A stretch of DNA of 55,878 nt from Streptomyces spongiae (GCF_009377185.1 NZ_VJZC01000013.1:1-55878); one strand, 5' to 3'; shown: positions 16,379-24,825, counted from the stretch's first letter. Program-made: numbers and translations. The notes: a model not told the origin generated them from the sequence alone.

Positions 16379-17407
16379 TCAGCCCCAGCAGTTCTCCAGG
16401 CCGTAGGCGGTGTCCTTCGACGTGACCCCGTCCTGCGCCTTGTCGGTGATGAGGGTGACGCCCGTGTCCGTGTAACCGGACGCCTTCTTGCCGTCCTTGG
16501 CGTACGTCACGACGGCGTTGACGCCCTGGGAGGCCATCTTCAGCGGGTACTGCTGCGAGGTGGCGGCGATCTTGCCGTCCTTGACGGCCTTGGTTCCGGT
16601 GCAGCCGCCGTCGACCGAGACGATCAGGACGTCCTTCTCCCGGCCCTTGGCCTTGAGCGCGGTGTACGCGCCCAGCGCGGCCGGCTCGTTGATCGTGTAG
16701 ACGACGTTGATGCCGGGTTCCTTCTGGAGGCAGTTCTCCATGGCGGTCTGGCCCTTGGCCTGGTCGCCCGCGGTGTCCTGGGAACAGACGACGGAGGGGT
16801 CGCCCTCCTTGATGCCGAAGCCCTTGAGGAAGCCGTCGTGCCGCTGGACGCCGACGGACACGCCCGGCGCGAGGTCGAGGGTGGCTATCTTGGCCGACTT
16901 GCCCTTCATGGCGGCCTTGGCGTACTCACCGATCAGCTCGCCGGCCTTGAGGTTGTCGGTGGCGAAGAGGGCGTCGACCGCGTCGTCCGGCTCGGTCGGG
17001 GTGTCCAGGGCGATGACCAGGACGCCCTTGGCGCGGGCCTTGGCGATGGCGGGCACGATGGCCTTGGAGTCGCTCGGGGTGATCAGGATGCCCTTCACGC
17101 CCGAGGCGACCATGTTCTCGATGGCCGTGACCTGACCGGCGTTGTCGCCGTCGAACTTGCCGGCCGCGGTCATGAGCTTCACGCCCTCGGCCTTCGCGGC
17201 CTTCTCCGCGCCCTCCTTCATCTTGACGAAGAACGGGTTGGTGTCGGTCTTGGTGATCAGACCCACCTTGACGTCGCCCGAACCGGCGCTGGAGGAACCC
17301 GATCCGGAACCGGAGCCGGATCCGCAGGCCGTCAGGGTGAGGGCCGCGATGCCCGTGCACGCGGCGGCTCTGAGGAGGGACATGGGCAGACGAGTGGTGC
17401 GAGACAT
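16379..17407 (-). CDS. Sugar ABC transporter substrate-binding lipoprotein (FrcB/RbsB-like)
   Basis: The 342-residue protein has a lipoprotein signal (basic start, hydrophobic helix, lipobox LTAC with Cys28), a Gly/Ser-repeat linker, and a two-lobed sugar-binding domain of the ribose-binding type ([20 protein letters not shown] at the start, then [17 protein letters not shown]). It is anchored outside the membrane and hands a monosaccharide to the permease. The ATG at 17407 follows GGAG; a GTG 39 bp upstream is less likely. The gene is first in the operon and is preceded by a double LacI-type operator. Fructose, ribose or a related sugar is the likely ligand, but the sequence does not decide. 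Confidence 0.93.
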   Translation of the reverse strand: MSRTTRLPMSLLRAAACTGIAALTLTACGSGSGSGSGSSSAGSGDVKVGLITKTDTNPFFVKMKEGAEKAAKAEGVKLMTAAGKFDGDNAGQVTAIENMVASGVKGILITPSDSKAIVPAIAKARAKGVLVIALDTPTEPDDAVDALFATDNLKAGELIGEYAKAAMKGKSAKIATLDLAPGVSVGVQRHDGFLKGFGIKEGDPSVVCSQDTAGDQAKGQTAMENCLQKEPGINVVYTINEPAALGAYTALKAKGREKDVLIVSVDGGCTGTKAVKDGKIAATSQQYPLKMASQGVNAVVTYAKDGKKASGYTDTGVTLITDKAQDGVTSKDTAYGLENCWG

Positions 17408-17467
17408 GAATGACTCCTGCGGGATCGCGAGCGGCGCGGGCGGCATCCGAGCATGCCGTTCCGAGGT

Positions 17468-17495
17468 GTCATCGTTGACTTATGTCATCGTTGAC
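17468..17495 (-). promoter_or_regulatory. Double LacI-type operator of the sugar importer operon
   Basis: Two identical copies of GTCATCGTTGAC occur at 17468-17479 and 17484-17495, centres 16 bp apart. Each is a near-perfect palindrome (GTCA-N4-TGAC). They lie 61-88 bp upstream of the binding-protein start in the 233-bp divergent gap. The LacI protein encoded at the end of the same operon is the obvious candidate ligand (inference). Confidence 0.65.
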
Positions 17496-17640
17496 ACTGC
17501 ATGGCGAGGATGATGGACTCCGTCTCCCGGAAACGTCAATGCCCTGCACTCGTCACAAATCGGCAACGCCCGGGGCCGACGTCCGTCCGTATCCGTCGCC
17601 GCCTCACGCGATGGATCCCGGCCATGGAGGACACCACACC

Positions 17641-17934
17641 GTGAACAAGACCCTGCTCGCCGAGTTCACCGCCCGCGAGGGAGCGGAGGACGAGGTCGCC
17701 CGCCTGTTGCTGGACTACGCCGAGAAAGTGCGCGAGGAAGAGGGCAATCTCGCCTTCGACGTCTACACCAAGGCCGCCGCCCCGCGCGCCTACTGGATCT
17801 TCGAGGTGTACCGGGACGAGGACGCCTTCCAGGCGCACCTGAAGGCCCCGTACGGTGGCCCGTTCAACGCCGCACTCGCCCCGCTGATCGAGGAGGACGC
17901 CTCGGTGCTGACCTTCCTGGATCCGGTGACCTGA
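17641..17934 (+). CDS. Antibiotic biosynthesis monooxygenase (ABM) domain protein
   Basis: The 97-residue product is a single ABM/dimeric alpha-beta barrel domain: an opening strand (TLLAEFTAREG), a helix (EDEVARLLLDYAEKV), then NLAFDVYTK, WIFEVYRDEDAFQAHL and the closing strand. Family members include quinol monooxygenases, heme-degrading enzymes and many of unknown role. The GTG at 17641 has GGAGG upstream at 17625-17629. It is a stand-alone gene, divergent from the sugar importer, followed by a hairpin 51 bp after its stop. Confidence 0.82.
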   Translation: MNKTLLAEFTAREGAEDEVARLLLDYAEKVREEEGNLAFDVYTKAAAPRAYWIFEVYRDEDAFQAHLKAPYGGPFNAALAPLIEEDASVLTFLDPVT

Positions 17935-17984
17935 GCTTCTTCGCCGCCCGGCAGGAGGCTGAAAAGCGATGTTGGCAAAGGGCC

Positions 17985-18013
17985 GTGGCCGCACTTCAGT
18001 GAGGTGCGGCCAC
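17985..18013 (+). terminator. Intrinsic terminator after the ABM gene
   Basis: GTGGCCGCAC (17985-17994) and GTGCGGCCAC (18004-18013) form a perfect 10-bp stem with a 9-nt loop. It has no U-tract. It lies between the ABM gene and the methyltransferase gene and probably separates their transcripts. Confidence 0.65.
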
Positions 18014-18062
18014 CGAACGCCGGGCCAGGCGCTACGGACACGGACACCGGGAGGCGAGACCC

Positions 18063-18923
18063 ATGGCTTCATCGCGGAGCGGCAGCGGCTACCACCTGGG
18101 CAGTGACCCCGAAGAACTGGAACGGCTGGGCCGTCAGGGCCGGGCCATCGCACCCGCCACCCGGACGTTGCTGCGGGCGGCCGGGATCGGGACCGGGATG
18201 CGGGTGCTGGACCTCGGAGCCGGGGCCGGTGACGTGTCGTTCGTCGCCGCCGAACTGGTCGGTCCGACCGGAGCGGTGGTGGGCATCGACCAGTCGCAGG
18301 ACGCGATCACCACTGCCCGGGCACGCGCCCGGCACCACGGACTCGACAACGTCAGCTTCGTCGTGGGCGACATTCAACAGCCCGCCCCCGGGGGCCCGTT
18401 CGACGCGATCACCGCCCGCCTCGTCCTGCTCTACCTGCCGGACCCGGCCAAGGTCCTGCGGACCCAGGCCGCACAGCTGCGTCCCGGTGGCGTGGTGGCG
18501 CCCATCGAGGTCGACCTGTTCAGCGGCGGCCCCCGGCCCGCCACCCCGCTGGCCACCCGGCTGCTGTCCTGGCAGGCCGAGGCATCCGACCGCGCGGGCA
18601 TCACCCACTCACTGGGCCCGCGCCTGTGGACGCTCCTGTGCGAGGCAGGTCTGCACCCCTTGGGCATGCTGGGCATGCAGCCCCACTTCGCCCCCGGCGA
18701 CCCGGACGGCCCGGCCCTGATGGCCGGGATCATCCGGGCCATGCTCCCGGTGATCGAACAGACCGGCGTGGCCACAGCGGAAGAAGTCGGGGTGGACACA
18801 CTCCAGGCCCGTCTGAGCGAGGAACTGGCCACGTTCGAGGCCGTGTTCGCCTACCCGCAACTCATCAGCGCCTGGGGGACCACGCAGCCGGCGGAGCGCA
18901 CGCCCTTGACCGCGGAGAGGTAG
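18063..18923 (+). CDS. Class I SAM-dependent methyltransferase
   Basis: The 286-residue protein has a Rossmann methyltransferase core (about 25-165): motif I VLDLGAGAGDVSFVAAE, the acidic end of strand 2 in VVGIDQS, motif II-like VVGDIQQP and a motif III region LRPGGVV. The C-terminal about 110 residues are mostly helical and may form the acceptor site. The substrate cannot be deduced; methyltransferases of this general type act on small molecules. A GAGGCGAG sequence lies before the ATG. No clear operon partner is present. Confidence 0.87.
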   Translation: MASSRSGSGYHLGSDPEELERLGRQGRAIAPATRTLLRAAGIGTGMRVLDLGAGAGDVSFVAAELVGPTGAVVGIDQSQDAITTARARARHHGLDNVSFVVGDIQQPAPGGPFDAITARLVLLYLPDPAKVLRTQAAQLRPGGVVAPIEVDLFSGGPRPATPLATRLLSWQAEASDRAGITHSLGPRLWTLLCEAGLHPLGMLGMQPHFAPGDPDGPALMAGIIRAMLPVIEQTGVATAEEVGVDTLQARLSEELATFEAVFAYPQLISAWGTTQPAERTPLTAER

Positions 18924-19092
18924 CTGTAGCCGTTGTCGGGCATCGCGCTCCTTCGAGCTTCCTTTACGCAGTACGAGTGAATCAGCCGAATCTTTCGTCC
19001 GGCGCCGCTGGTGGGTCCCTTACGGTCTCGATGTTGTTGGCACAGCGCTCACTGTCAACGGGTGGTGGGCGGTCGAGAGTGGGGCGGCGCGC

Positions 19093-19995
19093 TTGACGGG
19101 TTTCGGTCCGGCCGTCGGATGCTGGGCGTTGACGGTCTCCCTGGCGCTCCGCGCGTCCGGGGTGAGGGGGCGGGTGCGGATGCGCCTGCTCCTGTTGGCG
19201 GGTTCGGCGGCCGCGGGGGGTGTGTACCGGGCCGCGGTCGACGTGCTGTCGGCTCACCCCTGGGCATGGGGCCCGGACGTGCGGTCGGTGCTCGGTGCCA
19301 TGGTGATCGCCGGGGTGACGGTCGCGGTCGGCCTGGGGACGGCGGGTCTCGTGGTCGCGGCCGATGCCGGTACGGGCCGCCGCATGTGGCTGCGGCGCGT
19401 GCTCGACGGGGTCGTCACCGCCGGGTCCGTGTTCATGACCGGGTGGGTACTGCTGCGGGGACCCGGTGACGGGTGGCAGCTGGGCACGGGAATGGTGGGT
19501 GCCCTGTGGGCCGCGGAAGTCGTGTTCCTCAGCTTTCTGCTCGCCCTGCGCCCCCTCGTACGGGACGACCACCGCGCCACGCTGTGGGTGTCGGTCGTCG
19601 GGCTGTCCGTCACGCTGATCGGCGACACCCTGCGGCTGTGGGGCGCCGGCCCGGACATCCCCGAGGTGGTGTCCGGTCAGCTGGCCGGTGCCTTCAACAC
19701 CGCGGGCCTGCTGGTGGTCGCCGCCGGTCCCTGGGTGCCCGGCGGGGCGAGCGTCCTGGGTGCCGGTCGGTCGTCGCTGCGGCTGGGTATGGAGGGTGCC
19801 GCGGCGTTCGTTCCCCTGATCGTCTTCACGGTGATGGCGCTGGGATACGCGCTGGCTCCTCTGGCCCGCGACCCGGTGCCGCTGTTGGTCGGGGCGACGG
19901 TACTGCTGGGCCTGTGGGCGCGCCGGACGTTCCTGCCGGGCGAGACCACCGGGAAGGGCGATTCAGAGGGCTCTGCCGCGGGCACCTTTCGCTGA
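19093..19995 (+). CDS. Polytopic membrane protein, unusual or missing start
   Basis: About 300 residues encode seven or eight hydrophobic segments (from FGPAVGCWALTVSLAL to LLVGATVLLGLWARR), then a short polar tail. It resembles the membrane module that precedes GGDEF/EAL or PAS domains in streptomycete cyclic-di-GMP proteins, but no such domain follows. The earliest in-frame start is a TTG at 19093, just before the first helix and without a clear ribosome site. The frame stays open upstream through the intergenic gap, reading protein-like residues such as YGLDVVGTALTVNGWW, but has no ATG, GTG or TTG there. It may be a truncated remnant. Function unknown. Confidence 0.5.
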   Translation: MTGFGPAVGCWALTVSLALRASGVRGRVRMRLLLLAGSAAAGGVYRAAVDVLSAHPWAWGPDVRSVLGAMVIAGVTVAVGLGTAGLVVAADAGTGRRMWLRRVLDGVVTAGSVFMTGWVLLRGPGDGWQLGTGMVGALWAAEVVFLSFLLALRPLVRDDHRATLWVSVVGLSVTLIGDTLRLWGAGPDIPEVVSGQLAGAFNTAGLLVVAAGPWVPGGASVLGAGRSSLRLGMEGAAAFVPLIVFTVMALGYALAPLARDPVPLLVGATVLLGLWARRTFLPGETTGKGDSEGSAAGTFR

Positions 19996-20009
19996 TCAGT
20001 CGTCGGCGG

Positions 20010-20186
20010 TCATGTGGTTCGGGCGTCGTCCACCCGCTCGCCCTCCGCCTGGGACGGCTCGGTCCGGGGGACGTCCGGATGCTGCTCCACGGCTGTGCGC
20101 TCGGCCGTTTCGTCGCGCTCACCCTCGGCCTGGGAGGGCGTGTGCGAGTACAGCCAGCGGTCGTCGTCCGAGGCTCCGGTCTTCAT
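20010..20186 (-). CDS. Small acidic streptomycete protein with a repeated PSQAEGER motif
   Basis: The 58-residue, highly polar product contains the motif PSQAEGER twice, about 27 residues apart (TPSQAEGERDETAE and EPSQAEGERVDDAR), and a preceding WLYSHTP. I recall similar small SQAEGER-containing proteins as common in Streptomyces, with no known function. The ATG at 20186 follows GGGAGG at ideal spacing; an in-frame ATG at 20210 would add eight residues. It lies 62 bp downstream of the Ser/Thr kinase gene on the same strand and converges on the membrane protein gene. Confidence 0.65.
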   Translation of the reverse strand: MKTGASDDDRWLYSHTPSQAEGERDETAERTAVEQHPDVPRTEPSQAEGERVDDARTT

Positions 20187-20248
20187 GGCGGGCCTCCCTC
20201 GCTCGCTCATCTCCCATGCTCCTCCCGAAGCCGCGCAGAGGCGAGAGA

Positions 20249-21859
20249 TCAGGTGGCGGTCGTGGTGAACCCGTCCCTGACCTGGTCGAAGACGGGGCGG
20301 TAGGTGTCCCACTCCGCGGCGGGTGCGGACAGGTAGATGTCGTATTCCCGGTCGCCTTCCCTGCCGTAGCCGAGGTCGATGGCACGGAAGAGGCGGGCGC
20401 GTCCCTGGAAGGTGAACTCCCACACGGCCGCGGGCCGGCCGCGGAAGGTGGTCCGCTGCATCCGCAGTCGGCGGTACGTCGGGTAGTTGTCCTTCGTGTT
20501 GGCCTCGATGTCGGAGAAGTGCGTCACGGGGTTGCTTCCCGCGGGGGCCACGGTGCCGATCGTGATGCCCGCCAGTCCGGACGGGGCGGCGTACGTGACC
20601 TCGTCGGGGGTCCGCTTGCCGATCTTCCAGTCGTCCGGCACGGGGAAGGCGACTCCGAGCCGCGTGTCCCGGACCAGGCGGTAGCCCTTGGGCGCCGAGG
20701 ACGGCGCGGGCGACGACGCGGCTGGGCGTCGGTTCGCGTGGGAACCGGTGCTGTCCGGGCCGCGGTGCGACATCGCGTAGAACGAGGCTCCCGCGGTTAC
20801 GGCCACGGCGGAGGCCGCGACCGCCGCGACGACACCCGCGCGACGCCGTCGTCTCCCGCGGCCGCGCCCGGCGCCCCGGGGAGACGCCGGTGGCCCCGGC
20901 TCCGAGCCGGGCGGTCGGCCAGGCCCGTGCCCGGACGCCCCCGCACGCCGCTCGGCCGCCCCGGATCGGTCGGTGTCCCCGGAACGATCGGGCGACGCGG
21001 ACGTGGGGGCCGCGGACAACGTGGACACCGCGGACGTCGTCGCGCCCGAGCGCGCCGCGTGCAGGGCTCGTTCCGTCTGCTCCGCCGAGGGCCGCTCGTC
21101 GGGGTCCTTGGCCAGGAGGGACTCGATGAGGGGTTCCAGCGGCCCGGCGTGTCGCATCGGGGCCGGCGGATCGACGACGGCGGCGTACGCGGTCTCCACC
21201 GCCGTGTCCCTGCGGAACGGCGGCCGCCCTTCGACCGCCTGGTACAGCGCGGCGCCCAGCGACCACAGGTCCGAGGCCGGGCCGGGCTGCTGCCCGCGGA
21301 TGCGTTCCGGAGCCATGTAGTCGATGGAGCCGACCATCTCACCGGTCTTGGTGAGCGTCGACGTGCCGGACGTCATCGCGATGCCGAAGTCCGTGAGCAC
21401 CACCCGGTCCTCGGCGCCGAGCAGCACGTTGCCGGGTTTGACGTCGCGGTGCAGGACACCGGCGGCGTGCGCGGCACGGAGGGCGGCGATCATGCCCAGG
21501 CCGATACGGGCGGCCTCCCCGGGTGCGATGGTCCCGCCGCCGCGGAGAAGATCGTCCAGCGTGCTGCCGGGGACGTACTCCATCACGATGCAGGGCCGCC
21601 CGTCGTCCTCCACGACGTCGTGCACGACGATCACGCTGGGGTGCGTGACGCTGGCCGCACTGCGCGCCTCGCGCCGCGTCCGCTCGAACAGCGTGGCGAG
21701 GTCGTCGGAGGACAGATGCGGATGCATGTGCAACTGCTTCAGTGCGACCTGGCGGCCCAGCACCCCGTCCTCGGCGCGCCACACCGTGCCCATGCCGCCC
21801 CGGCCGATCAGTTCGGTGAGCCGGTAGCGTCCGGCGATGAGCCGTCCCTCGTCCGACAC
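20249..21859 (-). CDS. Transmembrane serine/threonine protein kinase (PknB-type)
   Basis: The 536-residue protein has an N-terminal Hanks-type kinase domain (about 10-270): glycine loop LIGRGGMGTV, catalytic Lys41, HRDVKPGN with Asp139, DFG at 157-159, and MAPERI at 182-187. A disordered Ser/Pro/Gly-rich linker ends in an Arg cluster (332-340), then comes one membrane helix (about 342-363) and an extracytoplasmic domain of about 150 residues starting LVRDTRLGVAFPVPDDWKIG. It has no PASTA repeats, so the external domain is another sensor type. The start is a GTG with GGAGGG upstream. It follows the GH43 gene by 125 bp on the same strand. Confidence 0.93.
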   Translation of the reverse strand: MSDEGRLIAGRYRLTELIGRGGMGTVWRAEDGVLGRQVALKQLHMHPHLSSDDLATLFERTRREARSAASVTHPSVIVVHDVVEDDGRPCIVMEYVPGSTLDDLLRGGGTIAPGEAARIGLGMIAALRAAHAAGVLHRDVKPGNVLLGAEDRVVLTDFGIAMTSGTSTLTKTGEMVGSIDYMAPERIRGQQPGPASDLWSLGAALYQAVEGRPPFRRDTAVETAYAAVVDPPAPMRHAGPLEPLIESLLAKDPDERPSAEQTERALHAARSGATTSAVSTLSAAPTSASPDRSGDTDRSGAAERRAGASGHGPGRPPGSEPGPPASPRGAGRGRGRRRRRAGVVAAVAASAVAVTAGASFYAMSHRGPDSTGSHANRRPAASSPAPSSAPKGYRLVRDTRLGVAFPVPDDWKIGKRTPDEVTYAAPSGLAGITIGTVAPAGSNPVTHFSDIEANTKDNYPTYRRLRMQRTTFRGRPAAVWEFTFQGRARLFRAIDLGYGREGDREYDIYLSAPAAEWDTYRPVFDQVRDGFTTTAT

Positions 21860-21984
21860 CGTGTGCCCTCCGCTACCTGTGCCCGCGTTGCGATACCCCT
21901 GTCTGCCGTCGTCACCATAACCGCTGCCGCATGTGTGCTTTCGTGAATCAGGTCACGTCGAGTCGCGGTCGGCGCCGCGCCGGG

Positions 21985-23004
21985 TCACCCGCCGCCGTCG
22001 AGGTCGGTGCGCTGGCGCAGTACCCGTAGCTCGTGCCCGACGAGCTGCATCTCGTACAGCTTCCCCCGCGCGTTCTCGAAGGGGCGGTGGAGGATCATCA
22101 TCAGCCGGTCGTCGAAGGTGTGGAACAGCATGCCGTGACCGCTGTCGTCCCGGACCAGGGGCCGGTGCTGCTGCCACGGCCCCGTGAGGTCGCCGGACGG
22201 CGAGACCGCGTAGGTCTGCACGTAGCCCCCGCCGACGGTGCCGTCCTGCTTGGCCGCGTTCTTCTCGTACGTCGACCACAGCATGAGCAGGGACCCGTCA
22301 GGGGTGGGGTACAGCTGAGGGCCGTCGGTGACGTAGGGCGGGAGCTGGTGCGGTACGCCGCTGGGGATCTGCTCGCTGATCCAGGACGCGTCCGAGCCCT
22401 TGAACAGGAAGACCGGTGTGCCGACGGTCTCCGAGAGGTCCGGAGCCAGCCGGATCGCCTCCATGGTTCCGTCGATGGTCTGCAGCCACTCGTGCGCGTA
22501 CACCATCCAGGGCTGCCCGGACGGGTCGACGTAGAGCGTGCCGTCGAGGGTCATGAGGTTCTCGGGCGGTGTGGGGCGTGACGGGTCGACGACCGTGAAG
22601 GGGCCCAGCGGCGAGTCCGCCACGGCCGTGATCGTGCCCCGCATGTGGGTGGCTGTCGGGAACGGCGTGCCCCATGGGCCGGGGGGTGGCACGGGAAGGG
22701 GGCTGTGCTGGTCGTGCAGCGTGGTGAACAGGTAGTACCGGCCATCCCGTTCGTGCACCTCCGGAGCCCAGCCGCCGTCGGTGGCCCAGATTCCTGGCTG
22801 CTCGGCCGCCAGGAAGACCACGACGGGGGGCGTCCAGTCGCGCAGGTCGTGGCTGCGGTAGACCATCGTGCCGGTGCCGTCCACGCCCGACACGGACGGG
22901 TCGTTGGAGGTGTAGAGGAAGTAGGTGCGGGTCCTCTTGTCGGCTACGACGAAGGGATCGTGCAGCGGCATGTCGGGAAGCCGCATCAGCTCGGTGTCAG
23001 CCAC
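21985..23004 (-). CDS. Family 43-like glycoside hydrolase, cytoplasmic
   Basis: The 339-residue protein shows the five-bladed beta-propeller pattern of GH43: MPLHDPFVV with catalytic-base candidate Asp16, WAPEVHERDGRYYLF, the second acidic site near YVDPSGQPWMVYAHEW, and VTDGPQLYPTPDG. Most members carry Glu-Gly-Pro at the last site (acid catalyst), whereas this one reads Asp-Gly-Pro. Known GH43 enzymes remove arabinose or xylose from plant polysaccharides. There is no signal peptide, so it would act on imported oligosaccharides. The start is a GTG; the AraC-type regulator gene ends 25 bp upstream and may share its transcript. Confidence 0.83.
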   Translation of the reverse strand: MADTELMRLPDMPLHDPFVVADKRTRTYFLYTSNDPSVSGVDGTGTMVYRSHDLRDWTPPVVVFLAAEQPGIWATDGGWAPEVHERDGRYYLFTTLHDQHSPLPVPPPGPWGTPFPTATHMRGTITAVADSPLGPFTVVDPSRPTPPENLMTLDGTLYVDPSGQPWMVYAHEWLQTIDGTMEAIRLAPDLSETVGTPVFLFKGSDASWISEQIPSGVPHQLPPYVTDGPQLYPTPDGSLLMLWSTYEKNAAKQDGTVGGGYVQTYAVSPSGDLTGPWQQHRPLVRDDSGHGMLFHTFDDRLMMILHRPFENARGKLYEMQLVGHELRVLRQRTDLDGGG

Positions 23005-23029
23005 GGTCGAAGAATACGGTGGGGCAGGT

Positions 23030-24442
23030 TCAAGGCGTCCGCGGGTGCTCCTCAGGGGGAGGGGGCGGCTGTGTACCGGGCGGCGGTGCGGGGCGTTCGT
23101 CGTCGTACGTGTTGTCCGGCTTCTCGCTCTGGGGTCGCCGCGTCCGGTACGCCGCCCGGTAGGCCGCCGGGGACGAGCCCAGCTGGCGGTGGAAGTGGCC
23201 GCGCAGGGCGACGGGCGAGCGGAAGCCGCAGCGTCCGGCGACCTCGTCGACCGAGTAGTCCGAGGTCTCCAGCAGACGTTGGGCCTGCAGCACGCGCTGG
23301 GTGATCAGCCACTGGAGTGGAGCGCTCCCGGTGAGGGAGCGGAACCGGCGGTCGAAGGTGCGGCGGCTCATGTAGGCGCGCGCGGCGAGGGTCTCCACGT
23401 CGAACGGTTCGTGGAGGTGCTCCAGCGCCCAGGTGACGACCTCGGCGAGCGGGTCGGCGCCGATCTCCTCCGGCAGCGACTGGTCGAGGTGGCGCTCCTG
23501 GCCGCCGCTGCGGCGGGGTGGGACCACCAGGCGCCGGGCCAGTGCGCCGGCCGCCTCGTTGCCGTGGTCGGTGCGCACGATGTGCAGACACAGGTCGATG
23601 CCCGCGGCGGTGCCGGCGCTGGTGAGGACGTCTCCGTCGTCGACGAACAGCTCGCGCGGGTCGACGTGCACCGACGGGTAGCGCTTGGCCAGTGTCGGTG
23701 CGTACATCCAGTGGGTGGTGGCCGGGCGGCTGTCCAGCAGTCCGGCGGCGGCCAGCACGAAGGCGCCGGTGCCGAGTCCGACGATGCGGGCGCCCTCCTC
23801 GTGCGCCCGGCGCAGTGTGTCGAGCGCCTCCTTCGGCGGTGGTGAGGTGATCGAGCGCCAGGCGGGCACGACGACGGTGCCCGCCCGGGAGATCGCCTCC
23901 AGCCCGTTCGGCGCGGTGAGTTCCAGGTCCCCCGTGGTCCGCAGCGGGCCCTCTTCTCCCGCGCACACCAGGAGCCGGTAGCGCGGCACTCCGGGGTCCT
24001 GGCGGTCGCTCCCGAACACCGAGAGCGGTATGGAACTCTCGAAGACGGGGCTGCCGCTGAACAGCACCACCGCGACGGTCTCCCGGCGACGCCGACCCGA
24101 CGACGGCCCCCTGGAGGCGCCCTGGGGGACACGCGAGAACCGACGCAGCAGACGGTCGAGCCGGGTGGCTGCCTGTGGGTTTCCCCGCAGGACATGCCGC
24201 AGCCGCAGGCGCAACTCGGCTTCCACCTCCGCGACCGCGCCCTCGTCCCCGCGATCGAGAGCGTTGGCGAGGGCTTGGCGGGCCTGCTCCAGTTCCCGCC
24301 CGACCTCGTCGCCACGACCTCTGCCGCCGGGCTCGTTGTCCACGAGGAAGGCGGCGACGGCGTCACGGAGGAGGGGCCAGGAGTCCTCCTGCATGTGCTT
24401 CACCAGCGCGGCGGCACCGGTCGCGGCGAGCTCCGTCAACAC
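23030..24442 (-). CDS. AraC-type regulator with DJ-1/GATase domain and an extra N-terminal domain
   Basis: The 470-residue protein has three parts. Residues about 1-105 are helical (TELAATGAAALVKHMQEDSW, then ELEQARQALANALDRGDEGA) and match a family of small streptomycete proteins normally encoded alone. Residues about 115-300 form a DJ-1/PfpI-like ligand domain (VAVVLFSGSPVFESSIPLSV, GLGTGAFVLAAAGLL), and about 330-425 an AraC DNA-binding domain (MSRRTFDRRFRSLTGSAPLQ, VAGRCGFRSPVALRGHFHRQ). A Pro-rich tail follows. Regulators of this class normally begin at the DJ-1 domain, so the N-terminus looks like a fusion. The GTG at 24442 follows AAGG; several longer starts are possible. Confidence 0.82.
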   Translation of the reverse strand: MLTELAATGAAALVKHMQEDSWPLLRDAVAAFLVDNEPGGRGRGDEVGRELEQARQALANALDRGDEGAVAEVEAELRLRLRHVLRGNPQAATRLDRLLRRFSRVPQGASRGPSSGRRRRETVAVVLFSGSPVFESSIPLSVFGSDRQDPGVPRYRLLVCAGEEGPLRTTGDLELTAPNGLEAISRAGTVVVPAWRSITSPPPKEALDTLRRAHEEGARIVGLGTGAFVLAAAGLLDSRPATTHWMYAPTLAKRYPSVHVDPRELFVDDGDVLTSAGTAAGIDLCLHIVRTDHGNEAAGALARRLVVPPRRSGGQERHLDQSLPEEIGADPLAEVVTWALEHLHEPFDVETLAARAYMSRRTFDRRFRSLTGSAPLQWLITQRVLQAQRLLETSDYSVDEVAGRCGFRSPVALRGHFHRQLGSSPAAYRAAYRTRRPQSEKPDNTYDDERPAPPPGTQPPPPPEEHPRTP

Positions 24443-24825
24443 CCCTGCCTTCGTTAGCCAACTCTGATCGTACGAGCCGAAGTTGAGATTGTATTCAAGG
24501 CTACTGCGTGGCGGTCGCCGCCCCCGCACGTGGCGTTGCCGCCGGCCGCCGCGGCAGGCGGGAGGGCCGCCGGCGTGTCGTGTTATCTCCATGCCTCGAC
24601 CGAATTCGGCCACCAGTCATGAAGGAGGCGTATTTTCCTATAGTCATGGGAATCGAACTCGCTCTCGATGTGCACACAATTGATCGGGGTAACGGTTTAT
24701 CGGGAAACCCAAGGTCGCTGGTCAACGGCCTGAAAAAACGCTTGGACTTCCCGGGCCCCGCCGCGGGAAACTGCGATTCCACGCGTTCCCGCGGCGGGGC
24801 CGCCACATGACCACACAGGATTGGG
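24443..24825. other. Divergent intergenic region with a long leader before the ABC exporter
   Basis: This 383-bp region separates the AraC-type regulator from the exporter. It is AT-richer than its surroundings between about 24600 and 24700 and holds GAAGGAGG at 24621-24628 and TATAGT at 24639-24644. A short open frame from ATG 24646 to TGA 24808-24810 (54 codons, starting MGIELALDVHTIDRGNGL) includes a rare TTA codon. Its spacing from the nearest ribosome-like site (17 bases) is poor, so coding status is doubtful. The frame ends 15 bases before the exporter start and overlaps a strong hairpin, as expected for an attenuator leader. Confidence 0.4.
24754..24801 (+). terminator. Perfect 16-bp hairpin just upstream of the ABC exporter
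   Basis: GGCCCCGCCGCGGGAA (24754-24769) pairs exactly with TTCCCGCGGCGGGGCC (24786-24801) around a 16-nt loop. The exporter start codon is only 24 bp beyond, and its own ribosome site (AGGA) lies outside the stem. There is no U-tract. Since no gene on this strand ends nearby, the hairpin more likely controls read-through into the exporter (attenuator or riboregulator) than ends an operon. Confidence 0.6.

Noticed and set aside
24619..24810. Possible RiPP precursor peptide (frame from ATG 24619) beside an ABC exporter
   Set aside because: There is no ribosome site at a good distance, no modifying enzyme or leader-peptidase gene nearby, and the 3' part is the arm of a hairpin; kept only as a leader candidate.
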